Origin: Actinomyces weissii
GTDB taxonomy: Bacteria > Actinomycetota > Actinomycetes > Actinomycetales > Actinomycetaceae
Assembly (NCBI RefSeq): GCF_016598775.1
Contig: NZ_CP066802.1
Coordinates: 806,001-870,000 of the forward strand
Direction of reading: 5' to 3'
DNA: 64,000 nt
Shown here in pieces: positions 1 to 7,358 of this stretch; position 1 is the stretch's first letter; each line of letters begins with the position of its first letter. A program made the position numbers and the translations under genes. Below the pieces are notes generated by a model that did not search any database, was not told where the DNA came from, and was given only the letters and a program-made list of their open reading frames with translations.

Positions 1-603
1 AAGTCCGGCACGGCCACGGACGCGCAGTCAGTGCACCAGGCCCTGCTCGGCGGTGTGCTGCCCAAGGACCTGACCGTGCTGGACGCTGCCGAGGCGGTGG
101 ACCAGGACTCCTACACAGTCACCCGGGCGGTGGCTGAGCAGTACGGCCTCAAGACCCTGGGGGACCTGAGCAAGCTGGGGCGCACGGTCAAGGTGGCGGC
201 CAACGCCGAGTTCGCCAAGCGGCCCTACGGACCCGAGGGCCTGAAGAAGCACTACGAGGTGGACGCCGAGGTCACCCCCGTGGAGGACTCCGGCGGCCCC
301 CTGACCGTCAAGGCCCTGACCGACGGGACCGTGGACGTGGCCAATATCTTCACCACCAGCCCGGCCATCGTGGAGAACGACCTGGTGGCGCTGGAGGACA
401 CCAAGGCCATGATCCTGCCCCAGCAGGTCACCCCCCTGGTGAACGTGTCCCTGCCGCTGGCCGCCAGCCAGGCCATCGGGAAGGTGACGGCGGTGCTGAC
501 CACCCAGGACCTGCTGGAGATGAACACCCGCTCCACCAAGGAGCAGCTGGACGCCGCCATCATCGCCAAGGACTGGCTCACCGCCAAGGGGCTCCTGGGC
601 TGA
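1..603 (+). CDS. Glycine betaine/choline-type ABC transporter substrate-binding protein (5' partial)
   Basis: The reading frame is open from base 1, so the signal peptide and N-terminal lobe lie outside the window. About 200 C-terminal residues remain. The pattern resembles the OpuAC/OsmF (ProX-like) family: an 'LGDLSKLG' element, then 'FAKRPYGPEGLKKHY', then 'VANIFTTSPAI' and 'LEDTKAMILPQQVTPLV', which is the lobe that closes on quaternary amines. Such proteins bind glycine betaine, choline or related osmoprotectants outside the membrane and pass them to a permease/ATPase pair. Those partners would be upstream and cannot be seen. The gene ends convergently with the MFS gene. Family assignment is fairly firm; the exact ligand is inferred. 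Confidence 0.85.
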   Translation, partial: KSGTATDAQSVHQALLGGVLPKDLTVLDAAEAVDQDSYTVTRAVAEQYGLKTLGDLSKLGRTVKVAANAEFAKRPYGPEGLKKHYEVDAEVTPVEDSGGPLTVKALTDGTVDVANIFTTSPAIVENDLVALEDTKAMILPQQVTPLVNVSLPLAASQAIGKVTAVLTTQDLLEMNTRSTKEQLDAAIIAKDWLTAKGLLG

Positions 604-794
604 GGTGCCAGGCTGCTCGGCCGGATCAGGGGACTGTCGGTCTGATGAGGGGCTGAGTGGTCGGTTAAGGGGCTGAGCCGGTTGGTGGGCTTTCTGTCTG
701 GCGGCTGCTTGGGTGGTCGGTTGGCCGGATCAGGGGGCTTGCTGGCTGGCGGCTGATCCGGATGAAGGGCCGAGCCGACCGGCTCGCTGGCGGG
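604..794. other. Convergent intergenic spacer with short direct repeats
   Basis: No gene is seen here. The 14-base word GGCCGGATCAGGGG occurs near 619 and again near 723, and GGTCGGTT and GGGGCTGA recur between them. No clear hairpin followed by a T-tract was found, so a terminator cannot be placed. Confidence 0.4.
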
Positions 795-2399
795 TCAGGG
801 GACGGTGGTGCGCCGTCGTCCCTTGGCCAGGACCGGGCTCCAGGCGACCGCGACGCTCAGCGTCAGCACCACCAGGGCCAGCAGGAAGGGAGCCAGCGGC
901 CACCAGCCGTACAGGGCGGTGGCCAGCACGGGGGCGAAGATCCAGGTAGAGGCACCGGTTGCGTTCAGCACCCCGGCCACCCCGCCCTGCTCCTGCGCGC
1001 TCACTGCCAAGGAGCCGCCAGCGGTGAAGCCAGGCCCGACCATTCCCCCACCAAGGCCGACCAGGAAGGTAGCCAGGGCCAGGAACCACAGCTGGCTGGC
1101 CACGGTCAGGCAGGCCAGTGCCAGCAGCGCCACCAGGCCCCCGACGCGCACCAGACGGCGCGGCCCCCAGCCCAGGCGCGGCACCATCACCAGCTGGGAC
1201 AGCATCGCCCCCGCGGCATTGGCCAGCAGCATCACCGCAGTCAGCGGCACAGCCTGCTCCGAGCTGAGCGCCAGGCGGTCCTGCACGATAAAGCCGGTGA
1301 TGATCTGCACCACGCCCGCGGTGAAGAACATCCCGAAGGCGGACCCGATCCAGGGCAGCACCCGCCGGTCGGTCCAACGGACCTTGGGGGGCAAGGGCGC
1401 GGCGGTAGGCGCCTGGAGCGTGGGTGCTGCCACCTGTGGCTGGGGCGCGCCTGCCAGCGTCTGGGACGCGGTCTCCTGCGCCGGGGGCGTGGTCGGCTGC
1501 GCTGGTGGGGGAGCGGCAGCCGCCGTCTGCCTGTGCCGGGCCCGCCCCCGGAAACCGGCAGCCTGGGGGCTGATTGCCGGAGAGGCGGCTGCCTGGGGCA
1601 CGGCGTCGTGCGGGATACCGAACCATCCGACCAGCAAGGCGATCACCACGAACACCGGAGTGGCGTGCACCGGGGCGTAGATCGACCAGGTGCCCAGCAG
1701 TGAGGAGACCACCGACCCCACCACGATGGACAGCTGCACCGCCCCCGAGAAGGTGGACATACCCCGCACCCGGGCGGACTCGGTGGCCGTGGCCTGCGCT
1801 ATCAGAGCCTGGCCGGTGGGTGGGATCGCCGCCACGGCACCACCAAAGAACGGGCCGCGAGCCAGCACTATGGACACCGCGGTCAGCGTGGCTCCCCAGG
1901 CCCCGGCGGCCCGCAGCCAGACCGCCGAGGAGAACAGGCAGGCGGCTACCAGGGCCAGGCTCAGGGCCGTGAGCAGCACCCGACGTCGCCCCCAGGAGAT
2001 GGAGCGCCTACCCCAGAACTGCGACAGCAGGGTCACCGCCAAGGCGGCCAGCGAGACGGCCAGGCCCACCACCCACTCGGGCAGCTGTAGCGCCCGGGCC
2101 AGCGGGGCGATGGACACGTTCAGCATGTTCTGGCCGACGTAGGTGAACAGGCACACCACCAGCAGGGCCTTCAGGGTGCGGTTTGAGCTCAGTACCGCCT
2201 GCGCCCCGCCCTGTTCCGTCCGCGGCAGGCTGCGGCCCGGGGCTAGGAGGCTCTTTTGGGCCGGGGGCTGACGCTGGGCTGAGTGCTGCTCCTGGTTAGG
2301 GGACCGGTGCTGGGAGGGAGGCTGCTTAGCGCTGCCCTGCTCCTGGGCTGGGTGGGGGAGGTGCGGCTGGGCGTTTGGAGGACGATCGGCATCTGGCAC
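795..2399 (-). CDS. Major facilitator superfamily (MFS) transporter
   Basis: A 534-residue membrane protein with two bundles of hydrophobic helices. The first bundle begins near residue 75 ('LLVVCLFTYVGQNMLNVSI') and contains an MFS-like loop 'WGRRSISWGRRRVLL' between helices 2 and 3. The second starts near residue 345 ('VLPWIGSAFGMFFTAGVV'). The two halves are joined by a long cytoplasmic linker rich in Ala, Pro and Gln (about residues 265-335), and the N-terminus carries about 60 Pro/Gln-rich residues. The start used is GTG at 2399; a downstream start is possible because the N-terminal tail looks disordered. The substrate is unknown; drug or siderophore efflux would be typical. Its upstream DNA is the inverted-repeat element described next, so that element may supply its promoter. 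Confidence 0.8.
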   Translation of the reverse strand: MPDADRPPNAQPHLPHPAQEQGSAKQPPSQHRSPNQEQHSAQRQPPAQKSLLAPGRSLPRTEQGGAQAVLSSNRTLKALLVVCLFTYVGQNMLNVSIAPLARALQLPEWVVGLAVSLAALAVTLLSQFWGRRSISWGRRRVLLTALSLALVAACLFSSAVWLRAAGAWGATLTAVSIVLARGPFFGGAVAAIPPTGQALIAQATATESARVRGMSTFSGAVQLSIVVGSVVSSLLGTWSIYAPVHATPVFVVIALLVGWFGIPHDAVPQAAASPAISPQAAGFRGRARHRQTAAAAPPPAQPTTPPAQETASQTLAGAPQPQVAAPTLQAPTAAPLPPKVRWTDRRVLPWIGSAFGMFFTAGVVQIITGFIVQDRLALSSEQAVPLTAVMLLANAAGAMLSQLVMVPRLGWGPRRLVRVGGLVALLALACLTVASQLWFLALATFLVGLGGGMVGPGFTAGGSLAVSAQEQGGVAGVLNATGASTWIFAPVLATALYGWWPLAPFLLALVVLTLSVAVAWSPVLAKGRRRTTVP

Positions 2400-2458
2400 G
2401 CGAGCACCCTAGCCCCATCCGCCCACCCGCTTCCCTCGCGAGACCGGGACATATGTAC

Positions 2459-2505
2459 CGCGAGACCGGGACATATGGCTCACGAGACCGGTAAGGGTAG
2501 CCTTA
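2459..2505 (+). repeat. Left inverted-repeat arm, ending in a TAAGGGTAGCCTTA palindrome
   Basis: This is the left 47-base arm matching 3233-3279 in reverse complement (44 of 47 positions identical). Its inner end TAAGGGTAGCCTTA is itself near-palindromic and looks like a DtxR/IdeR-type iron box. Whether it is an operator or part of a transposase-binding end cannot be decided from sequence alone. Confidence 0.8.
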
Positions 2506-3232
2506 CTTTGAGGGGTGGGATGGGTTGCGTCGGCGCAGATGCTCTGGACGGTGCTGACGACGGTCTGCAAGGTAGCCGGTAGCGACGGTCGGCAGGAGGG
2601 TGTGTGATCGTGGTGGAGAGATGGTCGGCGCGGGTGGCTGGCGCTGACCGGGCAGGCTGCGGAAACTATGTTGTGGCGCCCGCCTAGGGAGCAGGTTGGT
2701 CAGGGGGCGTATCTCCGGGCCTGGTGGCGCACAGGCGGTGATGTCAGCGGATTGGCGGACTCGTCTTGCACGCATGGGGTGGCGGGCCTGCCAGAGAAGT
2801 ATTGGAATATCAACGTTCTTGGTTCCCAGACGGTGGGCAGGGATGCGTGAGGTGCGCGCCGACGTCGCCGTTGCATATTTTGCAGGGGTGCAGGCACCAG
2901 TCGGGTAACAGCACGCCTTGGGATACTCCCTGCATTTGCAGGAGAAAGTCCCTGTCTCGCCTCTGGTTGTCTCCTGGTCGTGTGCGCAACCAGGATGCGG
3001 CCCGACTGCGCGCTTCCTGGAACCATGCTCCCAGGTGCCGTCCTCGCTCGGGCTGCTGCGCCACAGGCCCGGAGCTACTGGATCTACCCCAACCAAGACT
3101 GACCGTCTGAGAACTGGTCGCCGCATCTTGCCCTGTGCGACGTCAACCTGTCCTGCCTGAGAGCATCTGCTTCAACGACGCCCGCCGTCGCGGACGATTC
3201 AGCCGCGAGACAAGCCCAAGCTATCCACAAAC

Positions 3233-3279
3233 TAAGGGCACCCTTACCGGTCTCGCGAGCCATATGTCCCGGTCTCGCG
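3233..3279 (-). repeat. Right inverted-repeat arm, overlapping the 3' end of folA
   Basis: Reverse complement of the left arm with three differences. Its inner end is TAAGGGCACCCTTA, a perfect 6-base dyad around a 2-base centre. The folA stop codon (3244-3246) and about a dozen preceding codons lie inside it. Confidence 0.8.
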
Positions 3280-4161
3280 GGAGAAAGGGTGTTGCCAGTG
3301 GTCTACTCGCCAGGCGGCGTCCCCGGACACTGGGCGCCACTGGTCTGCTGGGTCCATCATTGGGCCGGGCAGCCACTGGGTCAGGTCTACCAGCGGCGCC
3401 CGCACCACCTGGTGCTCCTCCAAGGCCTCTGCCCTGCGGCTGACGTCCAGGTCCAGCCTGCTCACCAGCAGCTCACCCACCAGCCCGGCCTCCAGGGCCT
3501 GCCGGTAGATGCTTCCGCCGCCAATCACCCAGACCCGTGGCAGCTGCCGGTAGGTGCCCTCACGCGGGTCCGCCAGCCCCCGGCCGACGACGCCGCGCAC
3601 GGCCGTCAGCACCGCCCCCGGTAGGTCGCGCGCCACCTGCACGGAGGTGGCTACAGCAGCGGACACTCCTGCGGGCTTGTCAGCCGGGCTGGTCGTGGCC
3701 GCACGCGTTGGCGCACCCGCGCTGGCCTGGTCCTCCTTGCCGTTAACCCTCGGCTGCCAGCCGGGGCGGCGGGAGAGCACGATGTTCAGGCGACCGGGCA
3801 GGGGCCTGCCTCCCAGGGAGTCCCAGGTGGTACGCCCCATGATCACCGCCCCTCCTAGCGTGGCCGCCTTGAAGTGGCGGAAGTCAGCCGGGACCCGCCA
3901 CAGCATCCCGCCGTCGGCACCGAGCAGGCCACCACGGTCCTGCGCCCAGATGGCCCCAACAGCCGCCTGCTCAGAGCGCCCCTCCGGGGCACCTGCAGCC
4001 CTTCGCCCTGGGCCAGCCGTCACAGAGCGGTTCAGGCGTAGGCCCACCAACGCCTCCTCAGGGTTGCCGGCTGTCGCACGGTCGGGGTCTGCGCTGGCAG
4101 CCGTTCCTTTAGGTCCTGCGCCCGCCTCGGTCCCGGCCCTAGCGCCCAACGGCGCGCTCAC
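3244..4161 (-). CDS. folA: Dihydrofolate reductase with extended N-terminus and internal insert
   Basis: Reduces dihydrofolate to tetrahydrofolate with NADPH, recycling the folate oxidised by ThyA. The DHFR core starts near residue 66 ('[15 protein letters not shown]'), followed by '[19 protein letters not shown]', '[19 protein letters not shown]' and '[10 protein letters not shown]'. Near residues 220-235 comes '[15 protein letters not shown]', the conserved nucleotide-binding Gly-Gly. The protein is 305 residues against about 160-190 usual. The excess is an Ala/Gly-rich N-terminal tail of about 65 residues and an insert of roughly 45 low-complexity residues after the RRPGW strand. The GTG start at 4161 overlaps the thyA stop by four bases (GTGA), which indicates translational coupling. 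The last 13 residues ('[13 protein letters not shown]') are encoded by or next to the right inverted-repeat arm. Confidence 0.88.
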   Translation of the reverse strand: MSAPLGARAGTEAGAGPKGTAASADPDRATAGNPEEALVGLRLNRSVTAGPGRRAAGAPEGRSEQAAVGAIWAQDRGGLLGADGGMLWRVPADFRHFKAATLGGAVIMGRTTWDSLGGRPLPGRLNIVLSRRPGWQPRVNGKEDQASAGAPTRAATTSPADKPAGVSAAVATSVQVARDLPGAVLTAVRGVVGRGLADPREGTYRQLPRVWVIGGGSIYRQALEAGLVGELLVSRLDLDVSRRAEALEEHQVVRAPLVDLTQWLPGPMMDPADQWRPVSGDAAWRVDHWQHPFSRETGTYGSRDR

Positions 4162-5015
4162 ACGGCCACCGGGGCCTTGAGCGCCGGGTGGTGCTGGTAT
4201 CCCTCCGAGGCGTCGATGCCCTCCATGGTGTAGGCGTCGATCGACTCGGCCTGCTCCAGGCGCAGCACCGGGAAGGGGTAGGCGGCGGGCACGCGTGAGA
4301 GCTGTTCGCGCACCTGCTCCACGTGGTTGTCGTAGATGTGGCAGTCCCCACCGGTCCAGATGAGCTCGCCCACCTGCAGCCCGGCCTGCTGGGCGAGCAT
4401 ATGCGTCAGCAACGCGTAGGAGGCCAGGTTGAAGGGCACCCCCAGGAACAGGTCGGCGCTGCGCTGGTAGACCTGTAGGCTAAGCTGCCCGTCCACCACG
4501 TAGCACTGGAAGAAGGCGTGGCAGGGCGCCAGAGCCATCTGGTCGAGCTCGGAGACGTTCCAGGCGGACACCAGCATGCGTCGCGAGTCCGGGTCACGTC
4601 GCAGCGTGTCGATAAGCCCCTTGAGCTGGTCTATCGTCCCGCCGTCGGGGGCCGGCCAGGTACGCCACTGCGCCCCGTAGACCGGCCCGAGCTCGCCGTC
4701 GGCGTCGGCCCACTCGTCCCAGATGGTGATGCCGCGCTCCTGCAGCCAGCGCACGTTGGTGCTGCCTTGCAGGAACCACAGGAGCTCTCCCTTGACCGCT
4801 TTCATGGCCACGAACTTGGTGGTGACCCGGGGGAAGCCCGCAGTCAGGTCGTAGCGCAGCTGGCGGGCGAACAGCGAGCGCGTGCCGGTGCCGGTGCGGT
4901 CCCCCTTGGGCGCCCCTGTGGTGAGGACCTCGGCCAGCAGCTCCTCGTAGGACACGTCGACGCCGTCGGGTGGCACCAGGCCCAGGGAGGCCAGGGCGGG
5001 GTACTGCTCATTCAT
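4158..5015 (-). CDS. thyA: Thymidylate synthase
   Basis: Methylates dUMP to dTMP using methylenetetrahydrofolate, leaving dihydrofolate for FolA encoded immediately downstream. The family signatures are intact: '[20 protein letters not shown]', '[20 protein letters not shown]', '[19 protein letters not shown]' and 'GPVYGAQWR'. The catalytic cysteine is in '[10 protein letters not shown]' (about residue 165), followed by '[19 protein letters not shown]' and '[13 protein letters not shown]'. The length (285) is normal. The ATG at 5015 is used; in-frame GTG codons at 5021 and 5030 are alternatives and none has a clear ribosome-binding site. Forms a two-gene thyA-folA operon. Confidence 0.95.
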   Translation of the reverse strand: MNEQYPALASLGLVPPDGVDVSYEELLAEVLTTGAPKGDRTGTGTRSLFARQLRYDLTAGFPRVTTKFVAMKAVKGELLWFLQGSTNVRWLQERGITIWDEWADADGELGPVYGAQWRTWPAPDGGTIDQLKGLIDTLRRDPDSRRMLVSAWNVSELDQMALAPCHAFFQCYVVDGQLSLQVYQRSADLFLGVPFNLASYALLTHMLAQQAGLQVGELIWTGGDCHIYDNHVEQVREQLSRVPAAYPFPVLRLEQAESIDAYTMEGIDASEGYQHHPALKAPVAV

Positions 5016-5358
5016 GCTCACGGGTGCCACGCTATCGTGTCTGGCCGTCGCGCTGGACGGCGTCTGCTGGTCGGGAACGGTCTGCTGCTCATCTCCCGAC
5101 GCCGTAGCCCGCTCCAGGCAGCAGGCGCGGCCGCCTACTGCCTGGGGATAGCCAGGTCTGGTCCTAGGCCGGGAGGCTGGTGCGGGCCTCCCGGGCCGGG
5201 CCGTCCAGGCACGGGCTGCTCAGGTGGGGCTGCCCTTTACGCTTGAAGGCGTGCGCGGGCTGCCCAGGCGGGGGCGGAGGGCCAGGAACCGGCTAGGGCC
5301 GGTTCAGGGCCCTAGATGAGGCCCACCCTGACTGACCTGCTGGGGCAGCAGCAGGTCC
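5016..5358. other. Intergenic region with two GC-rich hairpins
   Basis: No gene is seen. Two perfect hairpins are present: GAACCGGC/GCCGGTTC (5286-5293 with 5298-5305) and GACCTGCTG/CAGCAGGTC (5334-5342 with 5349-5357). The second lies directly behind the stop of the 5359-6021 gene and could end its transcript, though no T-run follows. The remainder should hold the thyA promoter on the minus strand; no clear -35/-10 pair was recognised. Confidence 0.4.
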
Positions 5359-6021
5359 TCAGACGGTGATGACCTCGGGGGTCTCTTCCAGCAGCTTGGC
5401 GGGGCCGAGCGCCGCCGTCGTGCCTTCAATGACCTGGTTGGCCAGGGCCCGTCCCCCGCTCCAGCCGATGACGGCCCCGATACCGAAGGGCAGCAGCCGC
5501 CCAAGGGCCAGGGCCCCGGCCTTGGCCGCGTGCCGCTTGGCCAGGCGCTTGGCCAGCTGGGTGTTCACGGAGCGGACGGTGGGCAGGGGCATCTGGGCGA
5601 GCATCTGCGCGGCCCAGAACAGGGTGGACAGCCCTAGCTGCCCCTGTATGGCCTCCGCCCCCTGCTGCCCCAGCAGCGCGGACAGGACCAGGGCGCGTCG
5701 TCGCTCAGGGTCCACCACCCGCAGGCCGTGCAGCTCAGCGACCGTGAGCACGTAGGTGACGGCGGCGGCCAGGAACACGCCGGTCTGCCCGACCGTCAGG
5801 GCGGTGGCGGCGCCGGTGCCCACGGCGGGCAGGGCGGCTGAGGCGCCGACGGCCCCCGAGGTGAGCCCGGCGTCACGGCGGAAGCGGCGGGCGGCCATCT
5901 CCTCCAGCTCGGCGGTGGTGGCCCAGGGGTGCTCGGCCCGCATCCGGGCCACCCGGTCGCTGACGCGGGTGGCGGGGACGGCCAGGGCCTTGTCCAGCGC
6001 GGCCTCAATGTTGGATGCCAT
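5359..6021 (-). CDS. Conserved hypothetical membrane-associated protein (EcsC-like)
   Basis: A 220-residue protein with an acidic/basic N-terminal helix region ('RVSDRVARMRAEHPWATTAE'). Next is a Gly/Ala-rich hydrophobic stretch ('ALPAVGTGAATALTVGQTG'), a predicted helix ('VFLAAAVTYVLTVAELHGL'), and a C-terminal 'LLPFGIGAVIGWSGGRALAN' segment. The arrangement recalls EcsC-family proteins, whose function is unclear; that resemblance is from memory and modest. The ATG at 6021 is preceded by GAGGAGC at good spacing. It lies 17 bases downstream of the OsmC-like gene on the same strand, so the two are probably co-transcribed. Confidence 0.7.
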   Translation of the reverse strand: MASNIEAALDKALAVPATRVSDRVARMRAEHPWATTAELEEMAARRFRRDAGLTSGAVGASAALPAVGTGAATALTVGQTGVFLAAAVTYVLTVAELHGLRVVDPERRRALVLSALLGQQGAEAIQGQLGLSTLFWAAQMLAQMPLPTVRSVNTQLAKRLAKRHAAKAGALALGRLLPFGIGAVIGWSGGRALANQVIEGTTAALGPAKLLEETPEVITV

Positions 6022-6038
6022 CTGTGCTCCTCGGGTAC

Positions 6039-6527
6039 TCAGGCGTCAGGGTCGTCCAGCAGGGCGAAGGTGAAGGGCGTGTCGTGCTCCAGGGTGTGCC
6101 CCACGGTGCAGTGGCGGTCGATAGCGCCCTCGACGTGCTCGTTGAGCTGACGCAGCTGCTCTGGGTCCAGGCCGCTCAGCTCGGTGACCAGCTCGACGGC
6201 GAAGGAGGCGTAGCGCTCCTCGGTCTCGTGCTTGACCGAGGTGCACACCACGTTGGCGTCGAAGTCTGCCCCTAGGGCGCGGGACAGGCGGTGGTCGGCG
6301 GACAGGGAGTTGCAGGTGGCCAGGGCGAGCTTGAGCAGCTCGCCGGGGGAGAACTCGCCGGGCCCCATGCCGATGCGCACGGTGGCGCCACGGTCGTTGC
6401 GCCCCAGGTACTGGCGGGTGCCGGTACGCTCCGCCCAGACGGCGTTGGCGGGCAGGGTGCCCTCAGCCGCACGGGGTGCGGGGCTGGTGGTCTGCTGGGT
6501 GGGGTTGGTGACCTCGTTGTGGCTCAT
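6039..6527 (-). CDS. OsmC/Ohr-family hydroperoxide-reducing protein
   Basis: About 162 residues of OsmC fold. The two cysteines expected of the thiol-dependent peroxidase site are present, in 'ALATCNSLSADHRL' and 'DRHCTVGHTLEHDTPF'. The first follows the typical 'FSPGELLKLALATC' helix and the second the 'HVEGAIDRHC' helix. Such proteins reduce organic or fatty acid hydroperoxides in the cytoplasm. The ATG at 6527 (MSHNEV) is preferred; an in-frame start at 6563 would add 12 residues, and neither has a strong ribosome-binding site. Likely operon with the downstream EcsC-like gene. Confidence 0.85.
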   Translation of the reverse strand: MSHNEVTNPTQQTTSPAPRAAEGTLPANAVWAERTGTRQYLGRNDRGATVRIGMGPGEFSPGELLKLALATCNSLSADHRLSRALGADFDANVVCTSVKHETEERYASFAVELVTELSGLDPEQLRQLNEHVEGAIDRHCTVGHTLEHDTPFTFALLDDPDA

Positions 6528-6563
6528 GGGCAGATCGTGCCATGCGCACTGGCCGGCTTCCAC

Positions 6564-6813
6564 GAACTGCTGTGTAGATCACCGCGGTGGGAGGTGCTGA
6601 CTGATGGGGGCGGCCTGGTGGGGCCTGTCCGGTGGGCCTATCCGGCGGGGTGCGCTCCGGCGGCGGCGCAGGCTCTCGTCTGACCTGTGGCCCCAGCCTA
6701 GGCTGTGGCTCTCGTCTGACCTGTGGCCCCCATCCGCCCCTCAGGTCTCCGCCCGCAGGCCTCGCCCCCACTTAGGTGTCCGCCCGCAGGCCTGCCTTCA
6801 GGCCTCCGCCCCC
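6564..6813. repeat. Intergenic region with a 24-bp direct repeat
   Basis: A 24-base word containing CTCTCGTCTGACCTGTGGCC occurs at 6671-6694 and again at 6707-6730 (36-base period). Further short repeats of CCGCCCGCAGGCCT follow to about 6800. No gene is seen in it. It separates two genes on the minus strand. Confidence 0.6.
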
Positions 6814-7311
6814 TCAGGCCTTGGCCTGCAGGTAGGCGGCGGCACGGCGCTCCTCGTCACGCACGACGTGCCCGGCCATGCCCACGGCCTTCTCCTCCAG
6901 GGACTTGCCCACCAGGGGCACGGTCACCCGCAGGTCCAGGTCCAGCTCCACGGTGGTGCTGCCCTGGCCGGGGAGCATCTTCATGGTGCCGCCGACCTGC
7001 ACAGGGGCCCCCTTGACGGAGACTGCCAGGTCACCGGTGCGCGCGCCGTCGGCGGCAGGCCCGGACCAGGTCTCGGTCACGGAGAAGGAGACGGCGGAGC
7101 GGATCAGCTTGCTGGCGACCGCAGGCAGCCGGGTAGGGGCCACGGCCCCACTGACCTGCGCGCGGAAACCCTCACCGGCGGGAACCACCTGGCAGTCCAG
7201 GTTCTCCGGCTTGAGGCGCGCAGTGCGGCCACGCTGGAACTCCGGGTCGGAGAGCATCGCCACCACGGCGTCGACGTCGGCTGGGTAGTTGATCTTCAGG
7301 TTGGTCCTCAT
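6814..7311 (-). CDS. DUF2505-like (START/SRPBCC-fold) protein
   Basis: 165 residues beginning 'MRTNLKINYPADVDAVVAML'. The pattern of an N-terminal strand, helix, 'SVTETW', repeated beta strands ('STTVELDLDLRVTVPLVGK') and a long C-terminal helix ('SLEEKAVGMAGHVVRDEER') fits the DUF2505 family of actinobacteria. That family has a polyketide-cyclase/START-like fold with unknown ligand. The start at 7311 was chosen because the sequence upstream of it (to 7380) does not resemble the family. Its start region lies head to head with the sensor kinase gene. Confidence 0.8.
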   Translation of the reverse strand: MRTNLKINYPADVDAVVAMLSDPEFQRGRTARLKPENLDCQVVPAGEGFRAQVSGAVAPTRLPAVASKLIRSAVSFSVTETWSGPAADGARTGDLAVSVKGAPVQVGGTMKMLPGQGSTTVELDLDLRVTVPLVGKSLEEKAVGMAGHVVRDEERRAAAYLQAKA

Positions 7312-7358
7312 GGGGACGATCCTGCCATGGTTGCGTGATTCAGGAGAGATGAGGAGAG

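Larger units (their letters stand above)
2437..3279. mobile_element. Transposon-like element or relic bounded by 47-bp inverted repeats
   Basis: A 47-base arm at 2459-2505 recurs in inverted orientation at 3233-3279 with only three mismatches. Each arm holds the word GCGAGACCGGGACATATGG followed by a second CGAGACCGGTAAGGGT. The left side has one more copy of CGCGAGACCGGGACATATG at 2437-2455. Ends built from repeated 'GAGACCGGGACATA' words resemble those of some actinobacterial IS481-type elements (from memory, not searched). About 730 bases lie between the arms. No convincing transposase was found in any frame, so this is a non-autonomous or decayed element. The right arm encodes the last residues of FolA. 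Confidence 0.6.

Noticed and set aside
2503..3126. 207-residue open frame (minus strand) inside the inverted-repeat element
   Set aside because: No transposase or other family pattern, composition is Arg/Pro/Thr-rich as in shadow frames, and no ribosome-binding site was seen.
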